Part shown: positions 48,511-60,945 of the stretch, piece after piece
Numbering within the stretch: position 1 is the stretch's first letter
How the letters are laid out: each line of letters begins with the position of its first letter
Source of the DNA: Diphasiastrum complanatum
Lineage: Eukaryota > Streptophyta > Lycopodiopsida > Lycopodiales > Lycopodiaceae
Assembly: GCA_029204225.1 (NCBI GenBank)
Contig: CM055104.1
Coordinates: 38,370,527-38,434,526, forward strand
Reading direction: 5' to 3'
DNA length: 64,000 nucleotides
Position numbers and translations under genes: made by a program
The notes under the pieces: model-generated
The model's input: the letters and a program-made list of their open reading frames with translations, nothing else
Databases searched by the model: none
What the model was told of the DNA's origin: nothing

Positions 48511-50240
48511 GTTATGGAATCACTTCGTCAAATGCAAAACACCCGCAAAAATTGGAACAAAAACCATCAGGTTTTATGTCAAACATTGGGAAACAATCAA
48601 ATACATGAAAACTAACTTAAGTAGAATATAAACTTGTATTAAGAGAGTGAGAGACAGATTAATGGTTCGGGGGTGAAGGTTACGTATAAGCAGATTAGGG
48701 ATTAGAAATAATGGCGTGTGATTTTAGGCCATTTCATACACATAGTCTTTAGGCATTATGCATCAACATTAGGCTTTACGCATTAAGCTTCACACATTAC
48801 ATTTTAGGTAGTAGGCTTTAGGATTTAGGCATTATGTTGCAGGCATTAGGTTTTAGGCATTACACATTAGGTTCTAGGCATCAGGTTTTAGGCAGTAGGG
48901 TTTCATCAATGCTATTTTTATGATCAGTTCTAGTTTGTCATATCAAACAATTACACATTACATTCATTTTTAGAAATGTCCATGTTTTATGTTAAGATTA
49001 TTATTCCAATGGATTTGCTACTCACATACAATCAATTTTTCAATGACGATAAAATAGAGTTCAAATCTCAACATCTATTTTCTATCTAACAAATGTACTT
49101 GGCAATCATGAGATTTTTCTAGAATACTAACACTGAGATGTAATTGTTTGAAAATGACTTTACTATGAAAACCTATGTACTAGGTCATTTAATAGGAAAT
49201 TATCGTAACAATAACAAATTATCAAACCCATGTACTAAGTCATTCAATAACAAATTATCATTCAACTGTCATTCAATTATAACAATAACAAATTGTTGAC
49301 TTGCGTAATAAACATGAATGCCATAGTAGAATTAATGTCTATGGACCAATATTTATAAGTGTTGCTCTATCCATTACTTAGCCATGACATTTTCTCTATA
49401 TATGATTTTGGTTTTGGAAGGACCAATTAGATTGAGTGTCCCCAATAAGTCTTCTTGCATGTTCAATTTTCATTGTCTTAGAAGGTGAGTGTGGAGAGTG
49501 GAAAAAATAATTCCTCTCAACCAACCAAATCAAATAGTCAATATTGATTCATCAAATGTATCATTATTCATGTGTATTGTGTAGGTACAAAAATATATGG
49601 AAATCTATGAACATATGTTGTTCCTTGAGCTTTTAATGAAGTTCTATTCCACAAAAATAGTTGTATTGTAGAGCGTCACATGATTATCGACACATAATAA
49701 TGTTAGGATATTGGTTATGGCTAGTTTGAGGCCTAACAATCGGATCCAATTATTTTTTAGCAAGGTCCACCAAAAATGTAATGCAAAAAGTGGTCTTTTT
49801 CTCAATAATTACTACTAATTTAGTAATATTGCTAGTTACGGCAAGCACATGAGAATTGATCAAAGTAATTTCGCCATGTGGACATTCAAATGCAAAGTCA
49901 ACGAAGGTATATTCTCATAAAGTAGATTAGGACGTGAGGTAAGACACATATTAAGAATGGGTTGTTATTCTCTATAAGGGCACTTGCTCAAGTCCCAACT
50001 ATTCCATTATGTCAACATAAGTTTGTGAAAAGAAGCCTGACACAGAAGCATGCTATTTTTTTTTAAAGAGAAGCAACATCTCTAAACATGAGTCATTGTT
50101 TTGAAACTATATATGCAAGCTCAGATTGCGAATAGAACTACGTTCCTGGATTTGGGATCGCTCCTAAAAGGAACCCAAACACTACATTTTTTTTTAGCAT
50201 TTTCAGATTTGCACGAAGAGGGGTTTAATTGTGGTCAAAG

Positions 50241-50245
<5 letters not shown>
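48511..50245. other. AT-rich intergenic sequence with a TTTAGG-like degenerate repeat
   Basis: From 48723 to 48905 the motif TTTTAGGCATTA and variants (TTAGGCTTTA, TTTAGGATTTAGGC) recur about a dozen times. The rest shows no gene. Confidence 0.5.

Positions 50246-50320
<75 letters not shown>
50246..50320. repeat. (GT)n microsatellite
   Basis: About 75 bp of uninterrupted GT. Confidence 0.97.
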
Positions 50321-50323
<3 letters not shown>

Positions 50324-50582
50324 TCGCATATCAGCGTGCAAGTTCTATTCACTATTGTGTAGCGAAATCAGCTTCTGATTTTTATGTCTCTCCTATTCTC
50401 TATTTTTGCACTGCATAGGTACATTGTTATATATTCTTTTCTTATATCTTCTTGTAAGTTTTCTTGTAAAATTAATGGTTGCGTTTAAGCACCAGATTAG
50501 TTGCAGTTGTCTGCATCCTTTTGAATAGACTATACTTGTAGCCGTCTTTCTGTGAGATCAGATCGTCCCACGTGGAAGTCCT

Positions 50583-50800
50583 TTGGGCCTGAAGGAAAAT
50601 GAAGTCATTTCTCAACACAAGAAAGGTGGAGCTGCGAGAGCCAAGAAACCACTGAAACTCATTCACAGTGACTTGAGCGGCCCATTGAAGACCATGTCGA
50701 TAGGGGGAGCCTATTATTTTATGACTATCATACATGATTACTCGATATATTTCTTGAAGAAGAAATTTGATGCTTTTGCTCACTATTTTTTTTTTAGTTT
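50583..50800 (+). pseudogene. Copia integrase fragment, plus strand
   Basis: The frame reads KKPLKLIHSDLSGPLKTMS and then GGAYYFMTIIHDYS and KKKFDAFAH, the start of the copia integrase core with the first catalytic Asp (HSD). Nothing else of the element is nearby on this strand, so it is an isolated fragment. Confidence 0.8.
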
Positions 50801-52990
50801 TTGGCATTATCTATGAAATGAACTTAGATTGTTATCTCATGTTTACCACCATCTAGGTCAATAGACAAATCTACAATAAGTCATGAGAGATACAAGCAAA
50901 AACTAAAAAACCATCATAACCTGGCTAATATCTACTGCATAAAACCTTGGAAAATGTCGATAATGATGGATCTTTGTGACATGCAAGTGAAAATGCTAAG
51001 AGGACACCTACTTGGAAGCTTGTTCTCCACTAGGAAGAGAAAACGGATCAATCTCTACCAAAGAATCGGTGAAAAGCCTCACAACTCCAAGCCCTTCGAT
51101 CTTTGTTAGCCTTGCTCTTGTAGCACTATAAGGGAAAGAACATAAAGATCCTACTTACAGGACAAACACAATTCTTCATAACATTCATAATGATCAACCT
51201 TACGAAGACCCCATTGTATATTAGATCTGTACATGAGAATGTATCATATTAAGAGAATTTAATTTCACTAAAGTATTTTCATTGGAATTTTTCTTTGAAA
51301 TGTCTATTTAGTAACCTAGAAAGGTTTTCTTGTTCTTTGTTGAATTTTTAACTAAAAGAATTAACCAATGAGAAGCCATCGATCAATCTCTAGTAGCATC
51401 ACCTCCGAGCCATAGGATAGAATGTAGGTGTAGAGAGAGAAAATTGGTAATGAAAACCACAAACTAGATGGTAGTAGGGCGAGTTCCATATATAGCCTCA
51501 ACTTTTCTTGTGCATGCCCCCCATGCAAACCAAGAATATTTTGAAAAGTGCTTTTCATTATGATTGATACTCCACACGTGCCAATGGTTGTCCTAACCCA
51601 TGCACTAGCTCCACATATGTGATCGGACAAGGTTATTAAATACATTTATGGCCTAGGTCAAAATAACGAGGAGTAACCAATTATCTCATGTATTGGAGTA
51701 CTATGCATCCAAGTCTAGGATTATGATGGTTCCTATATGCAGGACGTTCACATAGCAAAACCCAAGTGATTTACTTGCTCTACCCTGTCCACTTGACAAG
51801 GAATGAAACATGGGATGTACTCTCTTACATCTCATTGGAGTCTTGGCTCATCTAGTGCCTTTAAGTCAATTCACCAAGCCTATCCTTACTAGGGTTCCCT
51901 TTAGAATGGTGTATCTGGCATGAACTCTCTATATTATCTTCAACATACATCCATTCATGGTGTACACTAAGTAGATGCATGACGAAAAAGCTATAGGTGA
52001 AGCTAATTCTTCCACATGATTGTTCATAAACATTAGCAACGTGGATCTCATCGAGTATCTTGGGTCTCCATCCTAGGATTATTATCTACTCATAGTACTC
52101 TTATCATACCTTATACAAGATAGTGCATCAGCTAACCCATTGTCTTCCTTTACTATTGGTTCATCTTGATGATGTCTATGTTCATCTAGGACAACACTAT
52201 GATTGTATTCTTTGGCCATGATGTCCAACTATATATACTAGTATAAGTGTATATTGACTACTTGCTATGACTTTTTTTGTTCTACAAGTGTCATCGTTGC
52301 TTCTTGTTATGTCTATCATATTAACTATGACATCGTATCTCTTGTTGTCATGTTATAATCGCCTATCTCTTTATAATTTGGTGATTCACTATGATGATAA
52401 TCTATAATCATCTTTCTATACTAGCCATGAGCATTAGTTGGTGCCATATATCTAAAAAATTGTAGTTTGAGCTATTTTTATTGGTTTGTTAATTGAATTG
52501 AGCTTCTAAAGCCTAATGCTTTTCACAATTTTTTATTTTTTGAAAATAAAAAATAGGTCCAGAATGAATAGTAATGTCTTGAATTTACAAAGTACAATAT
52601 GAGTTTTGAAATTTTCTGGATGACTGTTTTTTATATATAAAGTACATTATAAACATCATGAATAGTGCATCAAACCAATGACAAAGTCACTTACATTACA
52701 ATTAACAAAAATAGAACTAATTACAAGTTGTAATGGCATATCATTTTGGTATGAAGTTATGTTCATAACTTCTATAGAGCTGATGACATCGATATGGATG
52801 TTCACATGTCCAACAATATATATGTATGTTCACAGTGATAGGTTTAGTTGCAGCTTCATTTTTATTTTAGATTTATCTAGCTTCAAATTTGTTAAGTAGA
52901 CACTATTGGCATATGCAACAACAAGTTTGGCTACTATTAGCCAACATTCTTATTAATTGCATATTTCATGGACTCCCCTTGTATGACCCA
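50801..52990. other. Intergenic sequence
   Basis: No domain or structural feature is recognised. Short open frames lack family resemblance. Confidence 0.4.
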
Positions 52991-53099
52991 CACCATTTTC
53001 TCTCATTGTGACATGCAGCTATCTACTACTCTTCTAAGCTTTAATCAGTTCTTATGATTCGCTTGGAGTACACCACCATTCTTCAATACTATTCCATGG

Positions 53100-54800
53100 T
53101 GTACACTATATATCTGGCCACAAGAAAGACAACTTTCAACGCTAAATGTCAGTTGTTATCCATGTACAAAATACGTTAAGCTCAACTAATCAGCTTGCAA
53201 TGTAAAATAATGTTTTTTTGTAGTCCAATCTTCCCTTACTATCAATTATTACACATGATCAGCCAAACCATACTGGTATTGTATCAGGGCATCCGCCATA
53301 CTGATCAGTTTGCTGGTTTTTGGTCCGTATCGTTAATTAATACGACAATACGCATTTGAAAGCAAGCCATATAAACAAACATAGAAAAATGTGAGTGTGT
53401 AAGCAATTTGAACCAATTCATGAGTTTTGCAGCAAATCCATGCCATCCCATCACTCTTGTCTGACAATGTATAGTGCTCATGACTTCTTGAGCAAATCCA
53501 TGCTATGCAAGAGTCTGCAAACTAACTTATCGTTCTTAAGATATTAAGCCATAATAATGATTTAGTCACTACCCAAGAAACTGTAAGTGCAAAGTGTGAA
53601 AGTAGGAATTTGCGAATGCACACTCATACTAAGACTGGGGCAATCCTATGCCATTCCGACCTTATGAATGTATATGTTTTTAGCACAAATCCATATACTT
53701 AAAAGAACTTACAACAAGTATGCAAATCCTTGTTTAGAAAATCATCAAAAGACTGTTAAAAGCTATAGAGTTATCATCATTCCTATAGTAAGCACTGATA
53801 TGTTAGCAATAATTGCGTGAAACGGAGATGCATTTATCGTACTACGATTACAAGTCATACTACTTTTTTTTCGCATATTTTTATCAAACGTCGTCGTTTA
53901 CTTACTCCATCACCCTGCATTTTGAGCCTTATCAATTGAAAAAATGTAAAATTCATGGATTGACCTTCCGTATCCATTTCTAAGAATAGTCATTGCGTGG
54001 TTACACGTATACGAGAAGTCCAATTAGTCTATAATAGATTCCAAATGGGTTTACGGTCTTCTTCATACAGAGTAATCTAGAGCATAGATGTTATGAGTGT
54101 CATACGTACCTTATATTTGCTGTCAACTAGAGTATACCTAAACCCTTCATGCACTATATGTTGTAAAACTATATGAGACAAAGATAGTAGTGAGTATTAT
54201 CACCTGTCCATTTCTGTAGAGAGTTCTTTACTGATCACAAGACATGTACACACGTATAGCATTCTTTTAGCATCATTTCTACCATTAACCATCTCTAGAG
54301 TGTGGCTATGGTATCTCCATAGAAAAATTACATATAAGATTGTGAGGAATTAGTGAGTATATCACTTTCATAAAAGCGAGCAATGGTATCTATTATGATC
54401 AACAACGCTGAACAACACTTTTTGCCCACATAAGTCAATGCTGGCAGCGCTATCAATCTCTCCCGGGGTCGGGCAGTAGTATTCATCACAAAGACAGAAG
54501 TTGTAACAACCATTTTTAGCTGTTTATTAGCGTTACCATATGCCTACGTTGCTATTAATGCGCATCATATATGTTTTCACAAAATCAGCCAGCACTGGCT
54601 TCTACCAACAGTGTGCTTGAAACACGAATTCAATGCAATCATAGATGCCATAATGGGTGCTTAAACCTCTTGCATGCAATCAAAACTTTCAGATATATAA
54701 CAATGATGCCAAGGATTGCAATCGAATCTATCATTTCCATTGCTATCAAAGTGTTCATAGCAAAAGTAAATCATTGTGAAGGAGACTTACCAGAGTATTT
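53100..54800 (-). repeat. Left arm of the large inverted repeat (unit copy 3)
   Basis: The outer edge near TCAGTTGTTATCCATGTAC (53149) and the inner edge near GCAAAAGTAAATCATTGTGAA (54760) have close inverted matches at 57500 and 55800. Blocks with AAATCCATGC recur at 53433, 53495 and 53686, with divergence. Apart from the inverted match, the outer part is shared with unit copies 1 and 2 at 3.0-6.0 kb. Confidence 0.85.
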
Positions 54801-55130
54801 TGGAGTTAGCTTTTTTATTGTCATAACGTAAGCATCCACACAGCAACCTTTGGTATGCCAGAGAGAGAAGTAGAAGAAGAGAATAGAGGAGAGAGGGCGT
54901 GGAGAAGGTCTGAACCCCATTCTCTCTTTTTATAGATACAACTAATTAAAAAGAGTGTGCAAGAAGCAAAGAATCGTGTTTGTAGGATATTACTCTGACG
55001 ATCTTGACCATTGACGTGGCATTCAATGCATTTGGTGGTTTTCAAATTTCCCTCCAAAAGTCACAAAGGACCATATAACTGAGTACTAAGAACCAAGTGT
55101 AAAATAAAGAAGTTGGGTAGCATTCATGCG
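54801..55130 (-). promoter_or_regulatory. Promoter-like region for outward transcription of the left arm
   Basis: A minus-strand TATA-like box (TATAAAAAGAG, complement of 54924-54934) is followed by a CT-rich leader (54850-54910) ending at GCTTACGTTATG, then the left arm. The layout resembles unit copy 1 at 4760-4872. Activity is inferred only. Confidence 0.4.
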
Positions 55131-55785
<655 letters not shown>

Positions 55786-57597
55786 TTCACAATAGTTTAC
55801 TTTTGCTATGAACACTTTGATAGCAATGGAAATGATAGATTCGATTGCAATCCTTGGCATTGTTGTTATATCTCTAAAAGTTCTGATTGCATGCAAGAGG
55901 TTTAATTGTCCATTATGGCATCTATGATTGCATTGAATACGTGTTTCAAGCACACCGTTGGTAGAAGCCAATGTTGGCTGATTTTGTAGAAACATATATG
56001 ATGCGCATTGACAACAACGTAGGCATATGGTAGCACTAATAAATAGCTGGAAATCGTTGATACAACTTCCGTCTTTGTGATGAATACTATTGAGCGACCC
56101 GAGAGAGGTTGATAGCGTTACTAGCGCTGACTTATGTGGGCAAAAAGTGTTGTTCAACGCTGATGATCATAATAGATACCATTGCTCGCTTTTATGACAG
56201 AGATATACTCACTAATTCTTCACAATCTTATGTGTAATTTTGCTATGGAGATACCGTAGCCAAATTCTAGAGATGGTTAATGGTAGAAATAATGCTAAAA
56301 GAATGCCGTATGTGTGTACATGTCTTGTGATCAATAAAGAACTCTGTACGGAAATGGACAGGTCATAATACTCACTACTATCTCTATCTCATACAGTTTT
56401 ACGACATATAGTGCACGAAGGGTTTAGGTATACTTCAGTTCACAACAAATATAAGGTAAGTATGACACTCATAACATCTATGCTCCACATTACTCTGTAT
56501 GAAGAACACCGTAAACCCATTTGGAAGCTACTATAAACTAATTGGACTTCTCGTATACGTGTAACCATGCAATGACTATTCTTAGATATGGATACAGAAG
56601 GTCAATCTTCTCAACTGCAAACTGCAAACATGATCGCCTCACAAGAATCGGTTTCATCTACCATTCAGGTCAGTGACGTATGAATTTTATGTTTTTCAAT
56701 TGATAAGGCTCAAAATGCAGGGTGTCGGAGTAAGTAAACGACTACGTTTGATAAAAATACTCAAAAAAAAGTAGTATGACTTGTAATCATAGTATGATAA
56801 ATGCGTCTCCGTTTCATGCAAATAATGCTAACATATCAATGCTTACTATAGGAATGATGATAACCCTATAGCTTTTAACAATCTTTTGACGATTTTCTAA
56901 ACAAGGATTTGCATACTTGTTGTAATTTCTTTTAATTAAGTACATGGATTTGTGCTAAGAACGTATACATTCATAAGGTCAGAATGGCATAGAATTGCCC
57001 CGGTCTTAGTATGAGTGTGCATTCACAAATTCCTACTTTCACACTTTGCACTTACAGAGTCTTGGATAATGACTAAATCATTATTATGGCTTAGAATCTT
57101 TAGAACGATAAGTTGTTTTGTGGACTCTTGCGTAGCATGGATATGCTCAAGAAGTCACAAGCATCGTACATTGTCTATCTACACACAAGAGTGATGGGAT
57201 GGCATGGAATTGTCGCAATACTCATGTACTGGTCCAAACTGCTTACACGCTCACATTTTGCTATGTTTGTTTATATGGCTTGCTTTCAAATGTGTATTGT
57301 CGCATTAATTAACGATATGTACCAAAAATCAGCAAACTGATCAATATGGCGGATGTGTAATAATATATACGATACCAATATGGTTTGGCTGATTATGTGT
57401 AATAACTGATAGTAAGGGAAGATTGGACTGCAAAAAAATATTATTTTATATTGCAAGCTGATTAGTTGAGCTTAACATATTTAGTACATGGATAACAACT
57501 GACATTCAACGTTGACACCATTCTTCCTCACTATGCTAACTTGTGCGGTTTTGTGTGGTGGGATGGTGGCAGGTACCAACTGGATGTCTTGAAATAT
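55786..57597 (+). repeat. Right arm of the large inverted repeat (unit copy 4)
   Basis: The reverse complement of this block follows the left arm almost base for base over about 1.7 kb, with small indels. Its outer end continues to about 57597 into sequence shared with the start of unit copy 2 (GGACACCCAGCTG-like), beyond the end of the left arm match. Confidence 0.85.
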
Positions 57598-57711
57598 GTT
57601 TTGCTTTATGGTGTTTTTTTTAGTATTGTATACTTTTTAGCTATGTTTTACCTTGTTGGTCTACGAATAAAGGGTTTTGGCCTTGACTTGTCAAGAGGAG
57701 CTTTGTTCTGT

Positions 57712-57838
<127 letters not shown>

Positions 57839-57868
57839 ATCTCTGTGTGCTTAGACACGAACTGTTTC

Positions 57869-57880
57869 GCTCTGATACCA
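57869..57880 (-). other. Primer-binding site next to the copia G LTR
   Basis: On the minus strand TGGTATCAGAGC follows the LTR end TTCATCA by one base. Its position downstream of an LTR that is also preceded by a polypurine tract is unusual. Confidence 0.8.
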
Positions 57881-57881
57881 C

Positions 57882-58848
57882 TGATGAAGAATTTTACAGA
57901 AACAAACTCAGATGGAATTTGATTCTATCCTCGGGTCTATTGCCCTCTGTGATAGGATCTACAATTCTCCAAGGTGAGGACAGACGCTGCTGACCTACGT
58001 TTAATTTACTTATGCATTCAACAAGGTAAAACCAATGTGCGAGAATAAGATTGAACCAGCTGACTACAAACATAGAATTATTAGACAATAAATCATTCAA
58101 TCATATTCAAGACAAGAAACTCATCTGCATAAACATCTACTGTATTATCAAAGAATTCCTTAAGCGATGTTGTGACAGACCACACAACACGTTGGCGCGA
58201 AAGAAACTTTGTCTTTCGTGATGCCTGCACATGCATCTCCACATCTAGAAGAGCCCTATCTATCATAATTTAACTCACAGTAACGGTCTCACATGTTATT
58301 GGCTATCCTAACTCCTCCGCATAATCCTCTACTAAATGGGGTGTATACTCTTCCAAAGATCTAATGGATTACAAGGGGTGTCATAAAACAGTGGTTGTGA
58401 GCGCAGTGGAGGCTCGGTTGCTCAAAGCGTAGGCGTGTAGGAATGGAAACGCAACAGTTAGCAGTAGAAATATTCAAGTAGAAGAATTTGTACAGTTTGC
58501 GCAAATGAACGATGCAGTAGTGAGACAAAATTGCACTTTGATAAAATATCAACGGTTTTAAGGCATTCTGGGTTTAGTGTCACATTTTTTGCAAAGAGGC
58601 GAAAAAGACAAAGGTGGTCCAGAAATGGTTTTTAAGTCATTCTGGCTAGTGTGTTGCTTTTTTCCTGTGAAGGCACAAAAAAGGGCGAGGAAGGCAAAAA
58701 GCAAAGGTGCCTTACATCGTTTTAAGGCATAAATGAAAAAACTTTGAAGGGAGAAAAATGTGAAGGTCCAAAATCATATTGTTAGTCTTCTGTTTTCCAG
58801 ATGTTCATTACTTAACAATTTCTAAGATTGAGCATAAGAAATCTAACA
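57882..58848 (-). repeat. LTR of copia G
   Basis: 967 bp, TGTTAG to TTCATCA on the minus strand. A polypurine run (AAGGGAGAG, 58849-58857) precedes it and a primer-binding site follows it. Internal repeats with TTTTAAG.CATTCTGG lie at 58554-58640. Confidence 0.8.
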
Positions 58849-60945
58849 CTCTCCCTTAATGAGGATCTTGAAAAACGTTGATGTTCAGATTTAACATATC
58901 GTTAAATCTGAGATGTTGCTCTTTTGATAGAGCCTTTGTGAAGTAATCTGTTGCCAATAGTTTGTTCTACAGAAAACCAGTTCTACTTCCTTGTTGTGTA
59001 CTTTCTCTCTAAGGTAATGATACCTGATTTCTATATGTTTGCTTCGAGAGTGAAATCTCAGATTGAGAGAAAGTGCTATTGTGCTTTGATTGTCACAATA
59101 GATTGTTGTATGAAGCGGTTGTGCAAGGTTTAGGTCTGCGAGAGGTTTCCTTAACCAAATTGCCTCTTTAGTTGCATTTGTGGTAGTTATGTATTCAGAT
59201 TCTGTTGATGATAATGCAACTGAGGTATGCTTCCGGTTGTTCTATGAGATTGGGCCTTGGTTGTATAAAAATACAAATCCAGAAGTTGATTTTCTGGTGT
59301 CGACATTTCCTGCCCAATCCACATCTGTGTAGACTTCAAGGATGTTGGCAGTTTGGTTGTCTCCGTAGTAGATGCTGAGAGTTTTCGTTGCTTGGATGTA
59401 CTTCATGACCTTTGTTAGCGCTTTCCGATGAACTACGCCTAGATTTGACAAAAATTGGTTGAGTGTACTGATCAAATATGCAAGGTCTGGTCACGTGCAG
59501 ATCATTGCGTACGTCAGTGAGCTGATGATGGATTGAAATGGGTAGTGCTTCATTTTCTCCTTTTCTACCTCAGTTTGAGGAGACTCTTCCTTTGATAGCT
59601 TTAGTCCAATGTCGAGTGGAAAGAAACCGGGTTTGCGGTTGGCCATTCCATACTTTTTCAACACGTTGTTGAGATACCGTTGCTGACTGATAAAGATCAG
59701 TCCGCTGGGTCGATCTTGTTGAATTTGGATTTCGAGGCAATAGTGGGCACTGGACCCTATCAACAGTCACCTTGTATTCTTGGGCCAGCATGCATTTTGT
59801 ATCCTTCATCAGATTCAGATTATTACTGAATAAGAGTGTATCATCAACATAGAGAGTGATGATGAAGAAGTATTCTGATACAGATTTGATATAAACATTC
59901 GAGTCTGCTGCGTTGGAATAAAATCATTCTCTATCATAAATGCGTTGATCTTCTAGAACCAAGCTCCAGGTGACTATTTCAGTCCGTAGAGCGCCTTGTG
60001 AATTCTGCATACAAGGTGTTGTTGTTTGCCGTTGAGTTCGTATCCCTCTGGCTGTGTCATATAGATTTTCTCTTCGATGGTTCCATTGAGGAAAGCAGTC
60101 TGGACATTCATCTGATGGACTTTGAGATCTGCTGCAGCTGCAAAGGAGAGGAGTAGGCGGAATCGAAGCATGTTTGACGACTAGGCTGAATATTCCAAGT
60201 GATTTCTTGGCTCTTGTAGTTGTAATGTTGGTAACCTAATCACCATCTTTAGTTTTACCATCAATCTCAGGCTCCCATAGTTCAAGTGGCTTAATCTTCT
60301 GTGTCACAACTCAGATTGTGATGCTGTTGAGGTGGCTAGATCATATTGTCCTAATTTTGCAGCATCTAATTTGTAAAGGCCATAGTTACTATCTTTATAC
60401 CCTTTCGTCAGCACTTTGTAATTGTGGTCCATATCCTTTATTAGACATCCATCCTTGACAAATTCAACTTTCAAATGTTGATTTGCCATCACACCAGCAA
60501 AAAAGCAAACTCTTTTTGAGTCCATGAACATAAATGACATTTGGAATATTCTTGATCTTACCATCGAGAAACTGGACATATAAATTATCGACATCTTGGA
60601 TTTGGCATTCCTCCTTATTGGCCTGTATGACCTTGTCCCCATCATGGATTGGCGAGAAGTTCTCAAACCAATCACGTTTCCCGATCATATGCCTCATGGT
60701 GTCTGAATCTGTAAATCACCTGACACCTTTGATGACGACTATCCCTCGTCCTCATCATCCTTGCCCTTCTTTGGAATTTTCTTCCAACCTTTTTGCTTGT
60801 TTTTGGCTAGCAATACTTGATCCTCTTGTGGAGTTTGCCTTGACTTCACTACCTTTGGAAGCCCCATCATGGTTTGCTTGCATCGCCCAAAATTGCCTCA
60901 TTGATGTTGGCCACCTCCAAATTGTGTGAAACAACACCTATAGGC
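58849..60945 (-). pseudogene. Copia G gag-pol remnant lacking integrase
   Basis: On the minus strand, gag C-terminus and protease remains (60304-60940, with VDNLYVQFLDGKIKNIPNV and HGLKKSLLF) are followed by pre-integrase-like KVLTKGYKDSNYGLYKL. Then the reverse transcriptase starts directly at VHQMNVQTAFLNG with EEKIYMTQPEGYE and LYGLK (59974-60171), continues in another frame with QRYLNNVLKKYGM and YPFQSIISSLTYAMIC, and ends in RNase H with YTDVDWAGNVDTRKSTSGF (59242-59475). The integrase core is missing, and stops and frameshifts are frequent. It is a dead element. Confidence 0.88.
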
